Shown here: piece after piece, positions 15,628 to 23,038 of the stretch
How the letters are laid out: every line of letters starts with the position of its first letter
Position numbering within the stretch: position 1 is the first letter of the stretch
Assembly (NCBI GenBank): GCA_025360715.1
Contig: JANYBS010000046.1
Coordinates: 1 to 35,683, forward strand
Length of the DNA stretch: 35,683 nt
Source: Candidatus Eiseniibacteriota bacterium
GTDB taxonomy: Bacteria; Eisenbacteria; RBG-16-71-46
Reading direction: 5' to 3'
Notes under the pieces: model-generated
Told to the model about the DNA's origin: nothing
Seen by the model: only the letters and a program-made list of their open reading frames with translations
Database searches by the model: none
Program-made: the position numbers and the translations under genes

Positions 15628-15643
15628 AGCACGAAAAGTGCCA
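15628..15643 (-). promoter_or_regulatory. Sigma-54-like (-24/-12) promoter candidate
   Basis: On the minus strand the sequence reads TGGCAC-TTTTC-GTGCT. The -24 element is perfect and the -12 element differs from TTGCT at one base. The GG and GC doublets are exactly 10 nt apart, as the family requires. It lies about 109 nt upstream of the barrel gene start. Sigma-54 promoters need an NtrC-type activator; none is intact in the window. Confidence 0.45.
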
Positions 15644-16661
15644 GTGTCGCGAGGCGCGGCGCGACCCAACTTAGGTCGTTGCAGCAAAATCGGTTATGCG
15701 CTTTCTCGCTGTGTCGGTCACAGGTCTGGGCCTCGGTGCGCAGGAGAAGAGTCTGCAAGCGTAGGACGAAGTTTCAAACCCGGGCCAGGTTCGACCAGCC
15801 TCGTTGCTTGGCAAGCCTCTGTACGACAGCTGGAGCGAGCAGGCATGCGAGGATGACAGCCGTGACTGATTTCGTTGGCATGCCCATTGAGCCACGGGAA
15901 GCCTCGTAAGAGAAGAGGATTTCTAGCCTGCGCCGGGTCCTGCGAGAATGCCCTATGCGCCTGATGGGCTGGCGCAGCACGACACAGCACTGCAGCAAGC
16001 GGGTCGCAGCTGCCTGCCGAATGGAAGAGAGTGCGCGGAACGAGTGTCGACAACAAGGAATGGGCGTCCGCGCGGTGTCATCGATCGGTGCTACCTGCGG
16101 CGGCGAACGCCCCTGTTTCAGATCACGACCAGCGCTGGGTGATTCCACGTCTGCTCGCGGGCGAAACTCGGTGCCCGCGCGGAGGGGGCGAACGGCAGGC
16201 CCGGGCCGAGCCCGACACGAGCGTCAGCGAGGATGTCGCAAGCAGAAGCATTCGGCGGGAGGCTTTCATGATCGTGCCCGTTCCGCGGCTCCAAGAGCCG
16301 GTGAGCGCTCGATCGGATCGCGTCGCTCCCAGGTCTCTCGTCACTCACCACGTCCCTCTCGAGGGCATGGTCGAGACCTACGGGGCGCTCGAACATGCGG
16401 CCGACCACGAGTGTCAGTGCGATCACGAAGAAGGTCCGGGACGCGGGCGAGACGCGATCGTCGACGCTCCCGCCGGCGATCGCGAGCACTCCCCCGCATT
16501 TCCACAGGCCAGAAGACGAGGCCTGCTATCACGCGGCGAATGCAGCAGCACCGAGTCGGCAACGACACGCGCGCTTCCTCCCCCCCTCACGGTCAGGCGC
16601 CGGGGCCGTGCGCGAGCAGTCCGCGCCGGAAAGCGCGAGAGCGATGCACAGGACCGGGACA
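15644..16661. other. 1-kb region without a convincing gene
   Basis: Several overlapping frames cross this region on both strands. Short plausible peptides appear on the minus strand, such as MPTKSVTAVILACLLAPAV near 15,880 and SRTFFVIALTLVVGRMFERP near 16,400. The latter belongs to a GTG-start frame at 16118-16489 with GGGGGA just before it. Both look like hydrophobic N-termini that lose coding character quickly. They may be remnants, in keeping with the decay further right, but I do not call genes. The promoter of the downstream barrel operon lies at its left edge. Confidence 0.4.
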
Positions 16662-17210
16662 TCATCGTGCGCAGGACTCGGCTTGGGCGCGTTCCTCCGC
16701 GCGAGTACGCACGCGAAGCGCGATCAGGTCGAGGAGCGAGATGACCAGAGCCGTTCGCCACGCCCCGAATATCAACGAGCCGCTCAGAAGCTCGATGACG
16801 ACGGCGCAGTAGTTCGGATGGCGCATATGCGCATAGGGCCCGGTGCGCACGAGTGGGCGTCCGGGTTCGACCCAGATCCCCACGCTCCAACGCGGTCCCA
16901 GCGCGTGCACGGCCGAATACCTCAACGCCTGCGCGGCGAGCCAGAGTGCGAGCCACAACGGCCACGCGAGACCCGGGCGTGCGCCGAGGAAGACGACTTC
17001 AAGGACGAGTGCGATGGGATAGAGCACATGTACGGCGACGAGAAGCGGGAAGTGCCGGGCGCCGTGCTCGATCGCGCCGGCAGCGCGAAGTCCGCGGGTA
17101 TTCACGCTTGAGACGTGGAGCTCGACGATGCGTTGCACGATGACCACCGCGATGAACAGGGCCAGCCAGCCGCCACTCGCCAGCGATCCAGAATACGTGC
17201 CCGGACTCAT
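16662..17210 (-). CDS. Isoprenylcysteine-methyltransferase-like alkylpyrone O-methyltransferase
   Basis: The product has 182 residues with about five hydrophobic segments. The catalytic signature of the ICMT/phospholipid methyltransferase family lies at the C-terminal side: GRPLVRTGPYAHMRHPNYCA followed by VVIELLSGSLIFGAW. The His-Pro-Asn-Tyr and Glu positions of the SAM and substrate site are present. Its ATG overlaps the stop of the type III polyketide synthase by 4 nt (ATGA). This pairing is well known: in Bacillus subtilis BpsB methylates the pyrones made by BpsA. The likely job here is therefore O-methylation of a long-chain alkylpyrone in the membrane. Product chain length cannot be predicted. 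Confidence 0.85.
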   Translation of the reverse strand: MSPGTYSGSLASGGWLALFIAVVIVQRIVELHVSSVNTRGLRAAGAIEHGARHFPLLVAVHVLYPIALVLEVVFLGARPGLAWPLWLALWLAAQALRYSAVHALGPRWSVGIWVEPGRPLVRTGPYAHMRHPNYCAVVIELLSGSLIFGAWRTALVISLLDLIALRVRTRAEERAQAESCAR

Positions 17211-18301
17211 GCTGCACCTTCGAGCAGGACGAATTCCGAGCAGAAGCCAGGGCCCAGCGCCGCCATGAGCGCCAGCTCGCCGGGTTGGATCTGAAGTGAT
17301 GCCAGAAAGCGCTCGAGGACGAACAAGCAGGAAGGCGACGACATGTTGCCGTGTTCGCGAAGTACATCTCGCGCATGCCGCAGTGCATCGGACTCGCATT
17401 CAAGGGCCTCGGCGTAAGCGCGCAGCACCTTGACGCCGCCGGGATGGACGACCATGTGCGCGATGTCGGCCACACGGAGCCCACGTGTCTCAAGGAACGC
17501 CCGGAGGCTGGGACCGAGCCGGGCGCGGACGATGCTGGGGATGTCCTGCGAGAACACGACGTGCAGTCCCTCGCAGTCGACCTCCCAACCCATGACATCG
17601 ACCGAGTCCCGCCAGAGCGTGCTCGCCGACGCGATGACACGCACCTCGCCTCGCGGAACCGGGATGGCGGTCGCAACGTCTGCGCCCACGACGACAGCGG
17701 CCGCAGCGCCATCCGCAAACAGCGAAGCTGCGACTAGATTCCGCTTGGAGGTATCGCCATGCTGGAACGTGAGACTGCAAAGCTCGAGCGCGATGAACAG
17801 TACGCGCGCGGTGGGATCGGCCAGCGCCACCTCGCGCGCGCGAGCCAATCCGGCGACGCCGCCGGCACAGCCCAATCCCCATATCGGGGTGCGGCGGATA
17901 TCCGAGCGGAAATCCATCACGCCGGCGATCCGCGCTTCGATGCTCGGCGTGGCGATCCCGGTCGACGAGACGAACACCACGTGATCGACATCCGAGCCCC
18001 GCAGGCCGGCCCGATCCAATGCTTTTTGGCCGGCCTCGCACGCCAGATGCTGGGCGTCGATGATGTAGCGGTCGTTCTTCTCGCCGAACGTGTGAGGCTC
18101 GTCGAACCATGTCAGCGGCACGCACACGTGCCTCGTGTCGATGCGGGCGTGATCGAACACCTTGATCAGGGCCGGTGCCGCCGCCAACGTCCCCGAGAAC
18201 AACCGCTGCGCGAGTCCTTGCACATCGGACTGCCGAACCACGAAAGCTGGCGATGCCGTAGCCAAAGCGATCATCCGGGGCTGCGCGATGGGTGAGGCCA
18301 T
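17207..18301 (-). CDS. Type III polyketide synthase (BpsA/chalcone-synthase-like)
   Basis: The product has 364 residues, normal for the family. The Cys-His-Asn catalytic triad is visible: Cys145 in IWGLGCAGGVAGLARA, His286 in MVVHPGGVKVL and Asn319 in REHGNMSSPSCLFVL, with the late GPGFCSEFVLL motif. The enzyme condenses a fatty acyl starter with malonyl-CoA to tri- or tetraketide pyrones or resorcinols. ATG at 18301 is chosen because GGGAG sits about 7 nt upstream; a frame extension to 18352 lacks a ribosome site. It is 4-nt overlapped with the methyltransferase and 47 nt downstream of a coiled-coil lipoprotein gene, so the three probably form one operon. Confidence 0.92.
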   Translation of the reverse strand: MASPIAQPRMIALATASPAFVVRQSDVQGLAQRLFSGTLAAAPALIKVFDHARIDTRHVCVPLTWFDEPHTFGEKNDRYIIDAQHLACEAGQKALDRAGLRGSDVDHVVFVSSTGIATPSIEARIAGVMDFRSDIRRTPIWGLGCAGGVAGLARAREVALADPTARVLFIALELCSLTFQHGDTSKRNLVAASLFADGAAAAVVVGADVATAIPVPRGEVRVIASASTLWRDSVDVMGWEVDCEGLHVVFSQDIPSIVRARLGPSLRAFLETRGLRVADIAHMVVHPGGVKVLRAYAEALECESDALRHARDVLREHGNMSSPSCLFVLERFLASLQIQPGELALMAALGPGFCSEFVLLEGAA

Positions 18302-18348
18302 GCATGGACTCCCGAGGAAAGTGGCCGGTGAAAGGTCCGAATCGGACT

Positions 18349-18891
18349 TCAATACCGCTTGGGCCCAAGTGCAGCCGGCGCCGCCGCGGCCTTACGGAGC
18401 GCGAGGGAGCTCTCCGCGATCGAGCCCATAGCGCGGCGGGTCCTGGCACGAAGCCGGTCGATGCGTGTGTCCACATCGTCAAGCGCTGGCGAGAGGCCTT
18501 CACGCATGTCGTTTAGGTCATCCCCGCCCGCTTGTTGGACGAATGCAAGCGAGCGAGCAGCGGCTTCCAGACGATACTCAACCTCTGCCACTTCATGCAG
18601 CAGCACATCGTCCATCGGCTGCCGTGACGCGGCCCACGAGTGGCGAAGGGCTTTCAGGCGCGCGCGCGAACGCGCGAGATGCGCCGATGCCGCCTGCTCC
18701 ACCACATGCGAATCACTCTCGTGGTGCGCGAGCAGAGGCGTGATCGCACTCGACTCCGCGTCGTTGGAGCAGCCGCTCGCGCCGATGACGAGCCCGAGGA
18801 TCGCCAACGCGATCAAAGCCCAATGCGCAAGCCTGCTCAACCCGCTCACCGCCTTCCGCGAATCCAGTCCGTGGCGCCACCATTCGAGCAT
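18349..18891 (-). CDS. Coiled-coil lipoprotein of unknown function
   Basis: The product has up to 180 residues. A hydrophobic stretch (AHWALIALAILGLVIGASGC) ends in a lipobox with Cys41. A long Ala/Arg/Glu-rich helical region follows (AHLARSRARLKALRHSW; LLHEVAEVEYRLEAAARSLA; DDVDTRIDRLRARTRRAMGS), predicted to form coiled coils. The N-terminus before the hydrophobic stretch is long for a lipoprotein signal. A GTG at 18849 with GGAAGG just upstream would give a more normal one. I do not recognise a family. Its position 47 nt ahead of the polyketide synthase suggests a shared transcript, but there is no evident link to pyrone synthesis. Confidence 0.68.
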   Translation of the reverse strand: MLEWWRHGLDSRKAVSGLSRLAHWALIALAILGLVIGASGCSNDAESSAITPLLAHHESDSHVVEQAASAHLARSRARLKALRHSWAASRQPMDDVLLHEVAEVEYRLEAAARSLAFVQQAGGDDLNDMREGLSPALDDVDTRIDRLRARTRRAMGSIAESSLALRKAAAAPAALGPKRY

Positions 18892-19184
18892 GCGCGGGTT
18901 GGGGCGAGCCGGACATGCCGCACGGGCTTGAGCAAGGGTCGGGCCGCGTCGAGGAGGGAATTCACTTCCGTGGATCCGCGATGCGCGCAGTCTCGAGGCT
19001 AGGGCCCCAAGTCTTGCGTGGGCGAGTCGTTACCCGATACCGCATCTCCGTTCCACACGTCGGGGGGCGGGGCAGAGTGCCGATCCCTGGCGGCTCTGCG
19101 GCGCCCCAGCGGAGCGCGGGCCTCGCGCACACACCCATTCTTACAAAAGATGGGACTCGGGCGGGATAGCAATTCGGAGTTCGC
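18892..19184. other. Intergenic region, no gene seen
   Basis: This 293-bp stretch separates the BON-HTH gene from the coiled-coil lipoprotein gene on the same strand. It should hold the promoter of the lipoprotein-polyketide operon. No clear -10/-35 or -24/-12 element was identified. Confidence 0.4.
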
Positions 19185-19463
19185 TCAGAGGCGCAGACGG
19201 TTGTCGAGCGTCTTCAAGCTCACGCCAAGGATCCGGGCCGCGCGTTTCTTGTCGCCGCCGCACGGTTCGAGCGTCGTCAGGATCAGGACTCGCTCGGCCG
19301 CAGCGCGCTCCACCCAATGCTGCACAGTGGTATTGAACGTCACGATGCCGTCATCGACCAGCATGCAGATCTTGGATTCATCGACGCTGGGCTCCCAGCG
19401 CAGCTCGGCCAGGACATCCGCCTTGAGCTGCAAGTCCGTATTCACATCCACAGAGGTCTTCAT
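19185..19463 (-). CDS. Half BON domain fused to an NtrC-type DNA-binding helix-turn-helix
   Basis: The product has 92 residues in one unbroken frame; AGGA lies about 7 nt before the ATG. Residues about 9-57 match the first two thirds of a BON domain: LQLKADVLAELRWEPSVDES and DDGIVTFNTTVQHWVERAAA. The usual second half is missing. From about residue 58 the sequence is instead the C-terminal Fis-like helix-turn-helix of sigma-54-dependent response regulators (VLILTTLEPCGGDKKRAARI, then LGVSLKTLDNRLRL). The join falls where both families carry an ERA/ERV-like segment, as expected from a deletion between two genes through short homology. The product lacks a signal peptide, unlike most BON proteins. 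It could be a small DNA-binding protein or a non-functional scar. Confidence 0.65.
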   Translation of the reverse strand: MKTSVDVNTDLQLKADVLAELRWEPSVDESKICMLVDDGIVTFNTTVQHWVERAAAERVLILTTLEPCGGDKKRAARILGVSLKTLDNRLRL

Positions 19464-19778
19464 GACTGATCCTTCGGTGCGTGCTCATCTGGAATATCTC
19501 CCATCCATGGTGAACATGCCGTCGCCGAAGCGTTCGTCGGCGGTCACGCTCACCTGCCGGTCGGACAGGTCGCGGGCAGCAGGCGCTGCCTGCGGGAGCC
19601 GCCAGCTTGGCATCGCTCGCGCGTATCGGAGCGCCTTCCCATTTGAAGTCGATCGTGGTGCCCAGCGAGCCCCTTGCCACGCCCCAGGGACCGTCCTATC
19701 GGACGAAATCGCGATGCGAGACGTCGTGGGACTCGACCTTCGACCCGAAGATCTCGTGCATAGCCGGTTTCATGTCAC
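19464..19778. other. Degenerate coding fragments
   Basis: No intact gene is visible. Minus-strand pieces with protein-like character occur in different frames, for example LGTTIDFKWEGAPIRASDAK near 19,640 and QVSVTADERFGDGMFTMDGR near 19,540. They do not join in one frame. With the neighbouring relics this reads as decayed coding DNA. Confidence 0.4.
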
Positions 19779-20036
19779 TCAAGCGGCGGAATATGACCTC
19801 GTGACGGTGGCGCGCTGCCGAAGCACGCGCTTGCCATCCGGGCGGGAATGAACGAACGCACCGATATGCTCGTGGTCCACCAGCACGTCCCAAGCAACCG
19901 CAACCGGCACGGCCACCTGGAACGCACGGTGAACCTGGTAAACGCCGCGAACTTCGCGCACGACGACAGTCACACCCCCTGATCGTGACTCCGCCGCCCA
20001 CGTCACTCTCAGCGCCACCACCCAAAGGAAGCACAC
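19779..20036 (-). pseudogene. Truncated SRPBCC (cyclase/dehydrase-like) gene
   Basis: A hydrophobic leader (MCFLWVVALRVTWAAESRSG) is followed by VYQVHRAFQVAVPVAVAWDV and LVDHEHIGAFVHS. This is the opening of an SRPBCC lipid-binding domain of the polyketide cyclase/dehydrase type. The frame then loses similarity and stops at 85 residues, about half of the expected length. A different frame just downstream (FRRLSDMKPAMHEIFGSKVE) does not restore the domain. I read it as a truncated gene. A short functional product is possible but unlikely. Confidence 0.5.
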
Positions 20037-20059
20037 GAGCAGCAGTTGGCCCGTACGAC

Positions 20060-20345
20060 TCAGACCGAGATCGCGGCTGAGAACATCGCACCCTCGAACT
20101 CACCGCCGGAGAAGCTATCGGTGACCGGGTAGTCCTTGTCCTGCTGATGCAAGAACTCTGCCTTCATCATCAATTTCGACGTCAAGAAGAGCCCGCCACC
20201 GATCTGCAGGCGATCGACCGTCATGTCGTTCGTCATGGCGAACATGCGGCCCTTGGCGATGACCTATCAGCCTGCGACATCGAACGTGTCATGGCAGCCA
20301 TGGAACTTCACGAACGGGTTCACGACATTCGCGGTGATCTCTCTG
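20060..20345 (-). pseudogene. C-terminal remnant of a porin-like outer-membrane protein
   Basis: One frame gives ITANVVNPFVKFHGCHDTFD and stops at about 20,267. The next frame gives VIAKGRMFAMTNDMTVDRLQ then IGGGLFLTSKLMMKAEFLHQ, and ends in EFEGAMFSAAISV, a typical last strand. Joined, these are the final strands of a large bacterial porin-like barrel. The more N-terminal pieces of what looks like the same protein are found in frame inside the YceI-containing gene just upstream. The interruption by a frameshift and the missing middle mark it as a pseudogene. Confidence 0.6.
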
Positions 20346-21228
20346 GAAAGCCGGGCTGGATATCGCTATTCCATGCCTGCGCCCTGACCGTGGATGTCGT
20401 GTTCGGTGGCACGTCGAAATACGGCGATCCAACACGGCTGCCGATGAGCGGGTTCTGGTTCACTTCGGCGATCACGTTCGGCGTCGCCGAGTTGGTGTGA
20501 TGGTGTGCTTGGAACTGCAGAGTGAAGGCGCCATCCCAATTCAACCGCATGCCCGTGTCGGCGACACCCACTTCCTTGGGAGGCTCGAACGGATTCAACG
20601 AACGTGAATCATCCAAGCCGAATTCCGACATCATCAGGGCTTCACTGCCTTCGAACCACTCGCCGCCCTCACCCGTATAGGCGCGTGCCGCTATCCTGAC
20701 GTCCTTCGCCACGCCCGAGACGGTGAGCACGCCTTCCATGCGGATCGCCAAAGTGTCGGCCTGCGCTGCAGATGTCACGGCATAGCGCTGCATGTGAAAG
20801 TGGATCTCGGGGCAGCGATCGCTCTGCAGGGCCTTGAGCATCTTCTTCTCGAAGCCCTTGCTAACCGCGCGGAAAGCCCTCACGGGGATCGCCACTTCGA
20901 GCCCATCGAACGCATGACCGCGGATCAGCGACTCGAACGCAGCGCTGCTGGCCGGCTCGATGTGCCTGTTGGCCCGCATGAGTTCCAGCTTCACATGGCT
21001 CGTACGGCACTCCCAGTCATGGAGGGTCGAGGTTCCGTCCATCCAGAGTTCGCTCCCCGCCGTCGTGCTCATCGCCGAGGCGTTTTGGGCGGGACCCGCG
21101 TTGCCGTGGGCGACGGTGATGACCCCGATCGCAAATAGAACAAAGAGGAGCATCAGGACGCCAGCCCACTCTTGGGAGAACCGGTGGCGCCAATGTGCGT
21201 ATTGCGGCTTGCTGCTGTGGTCACGCAT
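20320..21228 (-). CDS. YceI-like domain protein running into porin fragments (chimera)
   Basis: The frame has 302 codons; AGGAG lies 9 nt before the ATG. Residues 22-41 are a membrane anchor or signal (WAGVLMLLFVLFAIGVITVA). Residues about 58-205 are a YceI lipocalin-like domain that in relatives binds polyisoprenoids in the periplasm: ELWMDGTSTLHDWECRTSHV, GLEVAIPVRAFRAVSKGFEK, MEGVLTVSGVAKDVRI and a final MSEFGL. The normal YceI end is absent. Residues about 206-261 (SLNPFEPPKEVGVADTGMRL; WDGAFTLQFQ; NQNPLI) look like the N-terminal part of a porin. Residues 262-294 (GSRVGSPYFDV; AWNSDIQPGF) look like a much later part of it, after which the frame breaks. The YceI domain may still function. 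Confidence 0.72.
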   Translation of the reverse strand: MRDHSSKPQYAHWRHRFSQEWAGVLMLLFVLFAIGVITVAHGNAGPAQNASAMSTTAGSELWMDGTSTLHDWECRTSHVKLELMRANRHIEPASSAAFESLIRGHAFDGLEVAIPVRAFRAVSKGFEKKMLKALQSDRCPEIHFHMQRYAVTSAAQADTLAIRMEGVLTVSGVAKDVRIAARAYTGEGGEWFEGSEALMMSEFGLDDSRSLNPFEPPKEVGVADTGMRLNWDGAFTLQFQAHHHTNSATPNVIAEVNQNPLIGSRVGSPYFDVPPNTTSTVRAQAWNSDIQPGFPERSPRMS

Positions 21229-21256
21229 GCTGACGTGCTCCTGGATTCAGGAACGG

Positions 21257-21282
21257 CTGCCAATATTACAAAGCGTTGGCAG
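21257..21282. promoter_or_regulatory. Inverted repeat upstream of the yceI-like gene
   Basis: CTGCCAA (21257-21263) and TTGGCAG (21276-21282) form perfect 7-bp arms with a 12-nt AT-richer spacer, 28 nt before the ATG at 21228. Position and symmetry suggest an operator, but no partner regulator is identified. Confidence 0.35.
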
Positions 21283-21340
21283 GAAAGACCGAGCCACGGT
21301 GGGCATTTCAGGCGTCATTCCAGTCACGCTGCGGCAAGCG

Positions 21341-21377
21341 CGGGCGTTGAGACCTGTCGCGACAGGCCCAACGCCCG
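21341..21377. repeat. Nested hairpin with palindromic core
   Basis: CGGGCGTTG (21341-21349) pairs with CAACGCCCG (21369-21377). Inside lies the perfect palindrome CCTGTCGCGACAGG (21353-21366). The whole folds as a long stem with a small internal loop. It lies between the yceI-like gene and the terminator of the propeller gene, and could be a second terminator or a protein-binding palindrome. Confidence 0.5.
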
Positions 21378-21431
21378 TTGCCCACTGCCCTATGCAATAA
21401 GAGGGCCACGCTTTGGGCCGAAAATGCGAAG

Positions 21432-21462
21432 GGCGAGCGGACGGTCCTGCCGTCCACTCGCC
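21432..21462 (-). terminator. Strong hairpin after the propeller gene
   Basis: GGCGAG-C-GGACGG (21432-21444) pairs with CCGTCC-A-CTCGCC (21450-21462) around a 5-nt loop, with a single mismatch. It begins about 40 nt past the stop of the minus-strand gene. The exit side on the minus strand is T-richer (CTTCGCATTTT), which fits intrinsic termination. Confidence 0.65.
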
Positions 21463-21501
21463 TGTCTCGCGTTTCCGCATCCCTTGCGAGGAAACGCCGG
21501 G

Positions 21502-22662
21502 TCAGCGCGCGATCGTCACCCGCGTCGTGCGCGACTGGCCGCCGGCCGTGAGGCGCATGAAGTAGGCACCCGCCCGCACCACGGCCCCTTGGTCATCCCG
21601 TCCGTCCCACGCTGCGACATTCGCCCCCGCCAAGCGCCACGCTTCGGGCAGACGTCGCACGAGCCGGCCCTGCGCATCGAACACGCTCACGCGCGAGATG
21701 CCGGCTGCGCGCTGGACGAATCGCAAGGCACACGCGCCGTTCGTCGGATTGGGCGCCACGACCGGTGGCGCATCGGCGAGCGCGCCCGCATCGACGCCGG
21801 TGGTCGAGCCCTTGCGGATGCGGTAGAGCCCGCCCTGATTGCTCACCACATAGAGTCCGCCATCGCTGGGGCGGTACGCGACATCCGCCGCACCCGTGAG
21901 CGTGGCGAATACTGTTCGAACGCCCGTGCTCTTCACGCGATAGAGGATACCCGCGCTCATGTCGGTCGCGAACATGTCACCGTCGAATCCCCAGTCGAAG
22001 CCCTCGGGAACCAGCAGACCGGAGGTGAGCGGGCTCACGACTCCGGTCGACGACACCTTCGAGATCCCACTTCCGGTGGCGGAACCATATTGTGTCGCAT
22101 ACATCCCGTTGCCCCAGACGCCGCCGGGACCGAACTTGAGATAGGCCGTGGCGAGCGCGTTCCACGACGTGAGCACACCGGTGGGCGAGACGCGGTAGAT
22201 CGGGCCCGAGAATGCCACGCACGCATACAAGAAGCTGCCGTAGGCGCTGCCGCTGGGCGGGAACGCGAGGGCACCCGCATTCGCGAGCGTCGCGAACGTG
22301 GTGCTGGCCGTGCAACCGGCCGCGCGGCGGATCTCGCCGAGACTGTTGTCGGCGGAGTAAAGGAAGTTGCCGAACGCCCCGCTCGTACTGAATGCCAAGC
22401 CGACCGGGAACGACAGCGTGGTATCGCAGATGGACGTGCTGTTGTTCGAAGGGCAGAACCGCGTCAGGCCGTCGAAGCTGCCGTAGTAGAGGCAGGAATC
22501 CGGCCCGACGCTGAGCTCGATCTGCTTGGAGAAGTCGCCCGCGAGTTGAGCCCCGATGAAGCCGGGCTCGGTGAGCGTGAGTTGCGCCTGCGCTCGCGGC
22601 GCAAGGGCCGCTAGTACGAGCACGGCGATGAAGATCGATGGGACTCGGCGCGTGAGGGGCAT
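21502..22662 (-). CDS. Secreted beta-propeller-like protein with FlgD-like sorting domain
   Basis: The product has 386 residues. ATG at 22662 has GAGG 6 nt upstream. A signal peptide (MPLTRRVPSIFIAVLVLAAL) ends at AQAQ. The middle (about 30-295) consists of repeated blades with YSADNSLGEIRRA, GPIYRVSPTGVLTSW, SGISKVSSTGVVSPL and AGILYRVKSTGVRTVF. This is an NHL/SMP-30-like pattern of I.RV.STGV turns, probably binding a ligand outside the cell. The C-terminus is a FlgD-like domain (SRVSVFDAQGRLVRRL; NVAAWDGRDDQGAVVRAGAY). Cys pairs in the first blades (DSCLYYGSF and RFCPSN) may form disulfides. No catalytic residues were recognised. Confidence 0.82.
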   Translation of the reverse strand: MPLTRRVPSIFIAVLVLAALAPRAQAQLTLTEPGFIGAQLAGDFSKQIELSVGPDSCLYYGSFDGLTRFCPSNNSTSICDTTLSFPVGLAFSTSGAFGNFLYSADNSLGEIRRAAGCTASTTFATLANAGALAFPPSGSAYGSFLYACVAFSGPIYRVSPTGVLTSWNALATAYLKFGPGGVWGNGMYATQYGSATGSGISKVSSTGVVSPLTSGLLVPEGFDWGFDGDMFATDMSAGILYRVKSTGVRTVFATLTGAADVAYRPSDGGLYVVSNQGGLYRIRKGSTTGVDAGALADAPPVVAPNPTNGACALRFVQRAAGISRVSVFDAQGRLVRRLPEAWRLAGANVAAWDGRDDQGAVVRAGAYFMRLTAGGQSRTTRVTIAR

Positions 22663-22861
22663 GGCGGACCTCGTCGTGAATGTGGTCAATGGTGGCGGGC
22701 ACTCGGCGATCCGTCGCGAGGCACGCAGGCGGCTCCGCTACGGGGAACCCCGCGCCCCGGAAATCATCACATGGAATCGCGCACGCTGGAACCCATGCGC
22801 GTGAATCCTGCTGCCCGCTCGGCGGCTTGCCGGTTCTGCTGCAGTTGGCGCCTGCGCATCG

Positions 22862-22987
22862 CTATTGGGCCAGCCCCTCGCGCCGCGCCACGGCCGCCTG
22901 AGATCGTCGAAGAGGCGCGCGCATCTGTTCTCTCACGCGGACGGCCTCCTGCGCGCGCCACCACACCTGCACTTTCGCCGGCAACAT
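22862..22987 (-). CDS. Possible 41-residue small protein downstream of the polymerase gene
   Basis: This short frame starts MLPAKVQVWWRAQEAVRVRE and ends RREGLAQ. It is Arg/Gln-rich and predicted helical. AAGGAGG lies upstream but about 15 nt from the ATG. It follows the family B polymerase gene on the same strand, beyond a hairpin. Codon choice looks plausible, yet the size makes chance likely. The rest of the 22,663-23,038 gap holds nothing I can support. Confidence 0.2.
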   Translation of the reverse strand: MLPAKVQVWWRAQEAVRVREQMRAPLRRSQAAVARREGLAQ

Positions 22988-23013
22988 CTCCCAGCAATCG
23001 AACCTCCTTGACC

Positions 23014-23032
23014 GGCACGGCGGCAGCGTGCC
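23014..23032 (-). terminator. Hairpin directly after the polymerase gene
   Basis: GGCACG (23014-23019) pairs with CGTGCC (23027-23032) around a 7-nt loop. It begins 6 nt past the polymerase stop. There is no T-run, so confidence is modest. Confidence 0.35.
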
Positions 23033-23038
23033 CCAGCC

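Noticed and set aside
16118-16489. Minus-strand GTG frame with a hydrophobic N-terminus and GGGGGA before it
   Set aside because: Only about 40 residues look protein-like and the rest is noise, so it is noted as a possible remnant and not called.
15955-16812. Plus-strand Arg/Ser-rich frame of 285 codons
   Set aside because: Composition is typical of out-of-frame high-GC DNA, and it overlaps the methyltransferase gene end.
21172-22614. Plus-strand open frame of 480 codons
   Set aside because: It is antisense to the propeller gene and crosses its terminator. No ribosome site or domain.
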